From positions 496,001-560,000 of the forward strand of contig NZ_JAMOHZ010000001.1 in NCBI RefSeq assembly GCF_024448715.1: a DNA stretch of 64,000 bases. Direction: 5' to 3'. This document shows, piece by piece, positions 58,603 to 64,000 of the stretch (position 1 is the first letter of the stretch; every line of letters begins with the position of its first letter). The position numbers were made by a program, and so were the translations under genes. Source of the DNA: Stutzerimonas stutzeri (GTDB lineage: Bacteria > Pseudomonadota > Gammaproteobacteria > Pseudomonadales > Pseudomonadaceae). Under the pieces are notes generated by a model. It saw only the letters and a list, made by a program, of their open reading frames with translations, had not been told where the DNA came from and did not search any database.

Positions 58603-61600
58603 TCAGTATCCCGTCCAGGCATCACGCCACTGATCCAGGACCTGTCCCGCCAGAAGCCAATCGCGGCGTACCACGACACGCAACTCATCGCCTAGACGGG
58701 CAGTAGCTTCCCGCTCAGCCATGTGGCCTCGTATTGCATCCACCCAATCGGCAAAACGATTTTTCACCCGCGTAACGGGCAGCGCTCCCTGATAAGGCGC
58801 GAGGTTGCTGCAAACGACCGGGAAGCCGCAGGCGCCATACTCCAGCAATTTGAGGTTGCTCTTGCATATGTTGAATGGGTTGTCTTCTAACGGAGCGATT
58901 GCAAGATCTAGATCCAGACTGGCGAGTTTCTCGGCGTAACGCTCGATGCCGACACCCTGATGCCACTCCTTGACATAAGGTTTCAAAACCTCTGGACACA
59001 TCCCAAGGAAAATCCAGTCCACTTCTTTAGCAAGCTCACGGACCACGTCGACGATCAGTTCTAGATCACCTGTGTGACTGGCCCCGCCTGCCCAGCCGAC
59101 ACGCAACCGTTCGCCATTACGGCGGTTCGCCTTGAGGCCGCCCCACGGTCCCGTTGGTAGCCGATTTGGTACAACCCGGATATCCGGATGATAGCCATGA
59201 AACGCTTCGGCAAGCGGATCGGTAGTAACCACAATACGATCGACGAAACTCATTCCTCGTCGTAAGGAGCGCACAATGTCTTTGGGCATGTGCTTACGAT
59301 GGACACTTTTGACCGGCACGTTGGGCAGATAGTCGTCCAGCTCGTAAATTTTGAATGCGCGAGAAAAAGCCTTCAGCCGCCGCATCGCCTCGAGTCGTTC
59401 GTCGCCAATTTGTCGTTGCAGGATAACCGCGTCCGGCTCGTAACGCTCCAGGTCCGCAGGATGCATGAGCCCTACCGACACTGCCCCCTCCGCTTTGCCA
59501 GCTTCTTCCAATGCCTCGAAAGGGTAAATGATGCGATAGTGGCCGCAGCCGAAAAGGTCGGCAGGATGCGCCAGGATGCGAGGAACTGGTTTCCATGACC
59601 CCATTGGACGCCACGACAGGCGGACATCTGAAAGCTTGAAGCCTCCGAGCCGCTGCAGACTTAAACCCGGGTTATATGCCGGATCGCGGGCCAGTACGCT
59701 CAACCAGCGAGCATAAATCAGGTCGTCCTGCTCCGGGGTGCTGGCAGGCCACCGAGCATCGTCTTGCAAGAGACGCACATGTGGCGTCCACACGGTGAGG
59801 TAACCCGCCTCACGCGCCTTCAGGCAGAGATCGACGTCGCCCCAGGCCTGGCCCAGTTCACCCTCGTCAAGTCCATCCAGTTGGACAAACAACGCCCGTG
59901 AAATCATCAGGCACTCAAGCGAGACCGCACTATAGTTCTGATCTACCAGCATTCGGTGCATGTATCCGATCGAATCGATACTGCGCCCATAAAATGCGCG
60001 ACCAGCCGGGCCGCACAAGCCAAGAAGAAGCCCGGCGTGACGCAGCTTACCCTCAGCCGATACCAGAGTACCGCCAACGACCCCGACCTCGGGACGAAGT
60101 GCATGATTCAGTAGGCCTGCCAGCCAATCGGCATCAAGCACTGCAACGTTATCGGCGAGTAAAAGCAGGAAGTCTCCTTTCGCCGCGCCGGCAGCCTGGT
60201 TGATAGCAGCCTCGCGACTGCCTTGGCTGTTGAGTACGCGTAGCTGCGACTCGCCCATCGATGCGAGGGCACAAAGCCATTGGCTAACCTCAGGCGAGCA
60301 TTGTCCGTGATCGAGCAGCAGTAGTTCGAAGGCTACGCCTTGAGTCGATTCCAGAATGCTTTCCACGCAGCGCTGCAGTAGCGCCAAATCATTGCCTGCC
60401 CTAACGACGATCGATACGGAGGCCTGCTGCGAATGACCATATTGAATTCGGTAGTGATTCGGCCTTAGCTCAGAAACTGTGGCCTCGGTATATCCGCGGG
60501 TGGCCAGGTGGCGTTCTATCGTCCTACGCTCGTCAGGATGGCCTGCCAGAACCGGTGGCTGACCTGCAATCAGCAACTCTGGAACGTGGCCGAGCCCAGC
60601 AAGCCCGCCCTCTTCGATCAGACCTAGCAACGCGTGGAATTCAGGCGCTCCGGCGTACATCGGATCGAAGCCGCCCAACGACACCAATGCCTGACGATTG
60701 AAAAGGCAATGGCGCACGATGCTGCATGGAAAGCTCAACAGCAGATCCAGGTTTAGATCAGGTCTGAGTACCAACCCTTTCGTCCCATCCATCTCGTGCT
60801 GCACGGCATCCATGTAAAGGGCACGGAAGCCCGGGGCTGCAGCGAGCTCCAGACCAGCGACAAGCAATCCCGAGGGCGTGAGCATGTCGCCTGCATCCAG
60901 AAGCAGCAACCAGTCGGCAGTGTCGGCCTGAATGAATTCATTCAAGGCGGCGTGCGACTCGCTTTCGGATGAGTGCAGCAGTGCTATGTCGCCTGGGAGC
61001 GCAAAAGGTATGACGTGTTCAGTGAGCACGACGCCATGAATAGCCGCATAACTGCCGCGCGCTTGGGCCAGGCTGTCGAGCGTTCTGCGCAGCGAATCGG
61101 CCACGACGCCATCCCAGCGCACCACCACACGGAAGCTGGGCGGGGTGATTGCTTCAAGGCGTTGTTCGATCAGGTGACGCTGAGCGACAGTCGGCACGCG
61201 AGCCGCGATCCAGCCATCGATCTGCTGGCGGGATTCACTATCGGCTTGCGCATTGCTGAGCGCTGCCACTAGATCGATAGGCTCGAAATGAAGCGGCTCG
61301 GAAAGCGTCGCAACACCCACGTGCCGGCTTGTTTTCTCGTCGCTAGCCCAACCCAGCTCGCGCACCATGCGCCGGAAGTTGGCATGACCTTCGTTACCCA
61401 CACCTGGCCGTTCGCGGCCAATCTGGCTGAACTGCATCCGCGAGACGCGAAAACGCGTCAATGGTGCAGATAGGAATGCCAAGTGGCCACGCTGCAACAA
61501 TTTGACGTAGAGCGCGAGGTCAGCGACCCAGGTGATCTTGACACCATTGAGCGCTGACAAGCCCTCACCGAACGACAGCACATCGCTACGCCGACACATC

Positions 61601-62127
61601 ACGGTGCTGGGTTCACCAATGAAGTTGAAGGTGTGCTCAGCGAGAAACGAGGTCAACGTCTTGCCATCGAGCACAACATCGCCACCGAAGGGAAACACAG
61701 TCGCCGACGTATCGGGCAACGAATGCCCCTGCTCGTCGATCAGTTGGCGCCTCGAGCCCGCTAGGGCGATTTGCGGGCAGGCTTGCATTACACCGACCAG
61801 GCGCTCGATGGCGCATGGTTCGAGGGCATCATCGTCATGCAAAAACTTGATGTATTCGCCCTCCGCCACCGCAATGGCTCGAGCAGTACTGCGAGTCTCG
61901 TATAGGCGGCTTTCGTTGCGGTGATAGCGAACGGAGAAATCTGCCCGGTCGGCGAATGCCTGCACCGTCAACTCGACATCCGGCGTGGTGGAGTCGTCGC
62001 AAACCACCAGTTCGATGGGCCGATAGGACTGGGCGAGAAGGCTATCGAGCGCCTCGGGCAAGAACTGCGCCTTGTAGGCGGGCATCACCACGCTGACCAG
62101 CGGGGCGGGCGATTTCAGATTGTCCAT
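58603..62127 (-). CDS. fgtA: Giant multi-domain flagellar glycosyltransferase (FgtA-like)
   Basis: This 1174-residue cytosolic enzyme is built of four units. Unit 1 (about 10-235) is a GT2 with VSVVMPAYKA and the DDD metal motif at 98-100. Unit 2 (about 330-540) is a decayed GT2-like fold with LLLLDAGDML. Unit 3 (about 570-800) is a further GT2-like domain with VSIVVRAGND. Unit 4 (about 850-1174) is a GT-B domain with RVGWAGGASHTGDLEL and KSNLKLLEYGACGFPVVCSN. This size and order match FgtA, which glycosylates flagellin in P. aeruginosa and lies in the same place beside fliC. It starts two bases after the upstream gene. The sugar is not known. Confidence 0.85.
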   Translation of the reverse strand: MDNLKSPAPLVSVVMPAYKAQFLPEALDSLLAQSYRPIELVVCDDSTTPDVELTVQAFADRADFSVRYHRNESRLYETRSTARAIAVAEGEYIKFLHDDDALEPCAIERLVGVMQACPQIALAGSRRQLIDEQGHSLPDTSATVFPFGGDVVLDGKTLTSFLAEHTFNFIGEPSTVMCRRSDVLSFGEGLSALNGVKITWVADLALYVKLLQRGHLAFLSAPLTRFRVSRMQFSQIGRERPGVGNEGHANFRRMVRELGWASDEKTSRHVGVATLSEPLHFEPIDLVAALSNAQADSESRQQIDGWIAARVPTVAQRHLIEQRLEAITPPSFRVVVRWDGVVADSLRRTLDSLAQARGSYAAIHGVVLTEHVIPFALPGDIALLHSSESESHAALNEFIQADTADWLLLLDAGDMLTPSGLLVAGLELAAAPGFRALYMDAVQHEMDGTKGLVLRPDLNLDLLLSFPCSIVRHCLFNRQALVSLGGFDPMYAGAPEFHALLGLIEEGGLAGLGHVPELLIAGQPPVLAGHPDERRTIERHLATRGYTEATVSELRPNHYRIQYGHSQQASVSIVVRAGNDLALLQRCVESILESTQGVAFELLLLDHGQCSPEVSQWLCALASMGESQLRVLNSQGSREAAINQAAGAAKGDFLLLLADNVAVLDADWLAGLLNHALRPEVGVVGGTLVSAEGKLRHAGLLLGLCGPAGRAFYGRSIDSIGYMHRMLVDQNYSAVSLECLMISRALFVQLDGLDEGELGQAWGDVDLCLKAREAGYLTVWTPHVRLLQDDARWPASTPEQDDLIYARWLSVLARDPAYNPGLSLQRLGGFKLSDVRLSWRPMGSWKPVPRILAHPADLFGCGHYRIIYPFEALEEAGKAEGAVSVGLMHPADLERYEPDAVILQRQIGDERLEAMRRLKAFSRAFKIYELDDYLPNVPVKSVHRKHMPKDIVRSLRRGMSFVDRIVVTTDPLAEAFHGYHPDIRVVPNRLPTGPWGGLKANRRNGERLRVGWAGGASHTGDLELIVDVVRELAKEVDWIFLGMCPEVLKPYVKEWHQGVGIERYAEKLASLDLDLAIAPLEDNPFNICKSNLKLLEYGACGFPVVCSNLAPYQGALPVTRVKNRFADWVDAIRGHMAEREATARLGDELRVVVRRDWLLAGQVLDQWRDAWTGY

Positions 62128-62129
62128 GG

Positions 62130-63479
62130 CTACCTCTCGTACCGGGTGAGCGCGGCGATACGGTCTATCACGCGTCGGGAATTGCAGTCATCGCCATGGG
62201 CGAAGAAAAACGTTTGGGTCTTGCGGTAGTGCTCGGTCAGGTGTTGCTGAGGGCTACTCAGTAACTCGTCTAGCGCATTCAACCAAGCCTCGAAGCGAGT
62301 CGAGACAGGCCCTGGAAAAGCCAAATCCATGTCGTATAACAAGCCATTCTGTCGGCTGCGGTAATGCTCCAGGTCGTAGGCGAAGCTCATGACCGGCTTG
62401 TCCAAATACAACGCATCGATATAGACCGAAGAGTAATCAGTGACCACCACATCAGCCTCGCGCAGAATCGGCGCGATTTCCGCAATCTGCTCATGGCCCA
62501 GGTCGATCAGTGTGTGGCCGTCGACGAAGCGCTCCATATTGAAAAGCGCCTCGACATTGCGGAAATAGTGCATACGAAAGCCCAGCACTGCGTCATGGCG
62601 TTCGAGCACCTCTCGTAGCGCGGTAATTTCCTGTTCACTGAACTGGTAATAGCTGGCCGATTCGATGGCGGTTTCACGGTAGGTCGGGGCATAGACCACC
62701 AGCCGCCGTCCGCCCTTTAGGCTACGGATGAGCTCTAAATCGCGTCGCAGGAAGGCGGGCAAATGCGCCTCGGCACGCTTGAGAAAATCACTGCGCGGCA
62801 GACCCGTCACCCAAACGTTCTCGTACGGAATCGGATGAAAGATCGCCGTCATCGCGTAGCTATCTACGTCTGACGACGCAACCAGGCCTCTATAAAACGC
62901 ACGCTCGCGACGCCGATAAGGAACCCGGTCGCCCTGATTGCGTTGCTCAGGGTTCGCCAGCGCGAACAGTCGCTTGAGCGGAATGCCATGCCAAAGATTC
63001 ACAACCAGACGGCGCGTCAGGCTTGGACGTGGAAAACTGCGTGAGCCGTCGGACCAGCGCAACGCGAGATCCATGGTGATGGAATTGGTCAATAGCAAGA
63101 CGCCGCAGCGAGTCAGCGCCAGCAGCCCACCGAGGCTCTGTAGGTTAACCACCTCGGTATTGCAGGCTCCCTCAAGTTCGATCGTCACTCCCGGTCCGCG
63201 GGTGAAAATGCGCTTGCAGATACGCGGGTCCGCCTTAACCTCTTCAAAGACTGCACGCGAGTTCTCGACGAACTGGGTGCGTTTGAGTGGGTGGGCAAAG
63301 AATGCCCAATGGTCATCCTGCTTGGGCAGAAGTCGATCCATCATCCAGAAAAAGGGTAAGGCCAGGTACTTACCAAACCAGACGGATGCGATCTGCGCCT
63401 GCGACCATCGATCAAGCATGCCAAATTCCTGCGTTTGCTTAGCCCCCGCTGCGTCGGACGGACAATCGGTGTGACTCAT
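62130..63479 (-). CDS. CDP-glycerol glycerophosphotransferase family protein
   Basis: This 449-residue protein has the TagB/TagF-like glyphos-transferase pattern: VNLWHGIPLKRLF, VYAPTYRETAIES, LGFRMHYFRNVEALF and VTDYSSVYIDALYLDKPVMSFAYDL. In Gram-positives these proteins build teichoic acids. In Gram-negative surface-sugar loci they add glycerol phosphate or another polyol phosphate, or act as plain glycosyltransferases. It overlaps the DegT gene by four bases and is followed closely by the giant glycosyltransferase, so a role in the same flagellin glycan is likely. Confidence 0.85.
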   Translation of the reverse strand: MSHTDCPSDAAGAKQTQEFGMLDRWSQAQIASVWFGKYLALPFFWMMDRLLPKQDDHWAFFAHPLKRTQFVENSRAVFEEVKADPRICKRIFTRGPGVTIELEGACNTEVVNLQSLGGLLALTRCGVLLLTNSITMDLALRWSDGSRSFPRPSLTRRLVVNLWHGIPLKRLFALANPEQRNQGDRVPYRRRERAFYRGLVASSDVDSYAMTAIFHPIPYENVWVTGLPRSDFLKRAEAHLPAFLRRDLELIRSLKGGRRLVVYAPTYRETAIESASYYQFSEQEITALREVLERHDAVLGFRMHYFRNVEALFNMERFVDGHTLIDLGHEQIAEIAPILREADVVVTDYSSVYIDALYLDKPVMSFAYDLEHYRSRQNGLLYDMDLAFPGPVSTRFEAWLNALDELLSSPQQHLTEHYRKTQTFFFAHGDDCNSRRVIDRIAALTRYER

Positions 63480-64000
63480 CGCGCGATGACGCCTGCCATT
63501 GGCTGTTCATCAAGGCCCGCCAGGAGATCTACAGGCGGAACGATGCCGGCGTGGATCAAGAGCAATTCACATATGCCTTCGACGTCCGCATCTGACAGAT
63601 CTGGGTAGATCGGCAGGCAGAGCACCTGACGCGATATCGACTGCGCCACCGGCAGGTTCGATGGCACCGACGAAGGCAGGCCACGGTACATTGGGAAATC
63701 GCTGATCAGCGGGTAGAAATAGCGTCGAGCGAGGATGCCGCTTTCCCGCAGTCGTGCATTTAGCTCGTCACGGCTAATCGGAAAATTCTCGTCAATCAGC
63801 ACAGGGAAATAGGCATTGTTGCGAAATGCTTGTTTTCCAGGGGCAACGCAGGTCAGTCCCGGCACGCCCGCCAGCCGGCTTCTGTAGAGCGCATCAATTT
63901 CAGCACGACGTTTGAGCGCGGCATCGATGTAGTTCAGTTGCAATAGCCCGAACGCGGCATTGATTTCACTCATTTTGCCGTTGATGCCAGGCGCAACTAC
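63476..64000 (-). CDS. DegT/DnrJ/EryC1 sugar aminotransferase (C-terminal part)
   Basis: The gene runs off the right edge; about 174 C-terminal residues are visible. GINGKMSEINAAFGLLQLNY is the hallmark of PLP-dependent nucleotide-sugar aminotransferases (VioA/DesI/ArnB type), followed by YFPVLIDENFPISRDELNARL, SGILARRYFYPL and LPIYPDLSDADVEGICELL. The catalytic lysine lies in the missing part. It implies that the flagellin glycan contains an amino sugar, perhaps a 4-amino-4,6-dideoxyhexose as in some pseudomonads. It is coupled to the next gene by a four-base overlap. Confidence 0.88.
   Translation of the reverse strand, partial: VVAPGINGKMSEINAAFGLLQLNYIDAALKRRAEIDALYRSRLAGVPGLTCVAPGKQAFRNNAYFPVLIDENFPISRDELNARLRESGILARRYFYPLISDFPMYRGLPSSVPSNLPVAQSISRQVLCLPIYPDLSDADVEGICELLLIHAGIVPPVDLLAGLDEQPMAGVIAR

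Overview
The window is about 64 kb of a moderately GC-rich gammaproteobacterial chromosome. Gene order and protein families point to the Pseudomonas stutzeri (Stutzerimonas) group. The supporting blocks are divergent gltA / sdhCDAB-sucAB-lpd-sucCD, fabA-fabB, tesA / ybbA-ybbP, a family I.1 lipase with its foldase, selD-mnmH, moxR-DUF58-tgpA, and fliC-flaG-fliD-fliS-fliT next to a flagellin glycosylation locus. Almost all of it is core chromosome with tightly packed operons.

Region 1-1640 is different. It looks like the end of a T7-like (Autographiviridae) phage. It has two copies of a T3-type phage RNA polymerase promoter bracketing an HNH-AP2 endonuclease gene, a leader hairpin resembling that of T7 gene 10, AT-rich non-coding DNA with inverted and tandem repeats resembling a T7-type terminal region, a T7 T-phi-like terminator and a 57-residue membrane ORF. 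No phage structural gene is complete in the window, so the extent of the element lies to the left.

Region 1.7-10.8 kb holds tesA, ybbA-ybbP, greB, lipase plus foldase behind a good sigma-54 promoter, mltF and tatD. Region 10.9-26.7 kb is mostly minus strand: a thioesterase, tgpA-DUF58-moxR, a flavin reductase-like protein, a lipoprotein, mnmH-selD, a plus-strand patatin, an AI-2E family permease, a DUF4892 protein preceded by a glutathione S-transferase remnant, two overlapping alpha/beta hydrolases, a hotdog thioesterase, sixA, a DUF4389 protein and gpsA. Region 27-40 kb has fabAB, sstT, a chemoreceptor, a secreted amidohydrolase, htpG with a textbook sigma-32 promoter, a conserved membrane protein, two thioesterases, a DUF599 protein and brnQ.

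Region 40.2-53.3 kb encodes a large part of the TCA cycle: succinyl-CoA synthetase, 2-oxoglutarate dehydrogenase with its E3, succinate dehydrogenase and citrate synthase, driven by divergent sigma-70 promoters between sdhC and gltA. Region 53.5-58.3 kb has a cysteine-cluster protein, ppnP and the flagellar filament genes. From 58.6 kb to the end lies a minus-strand sugar-transfer operon: a giant multi-domain glycosyltransferase, a CDP-glycerol-type transferase and a DegT aminotransferase cut by the window edge. It probably glycosylates the flagellin.

No rRNA, tRNA, CRISPR array or intact insertion sequence was seen. All calls come from reading the sequence and from knowledge of the families; no database search was run.
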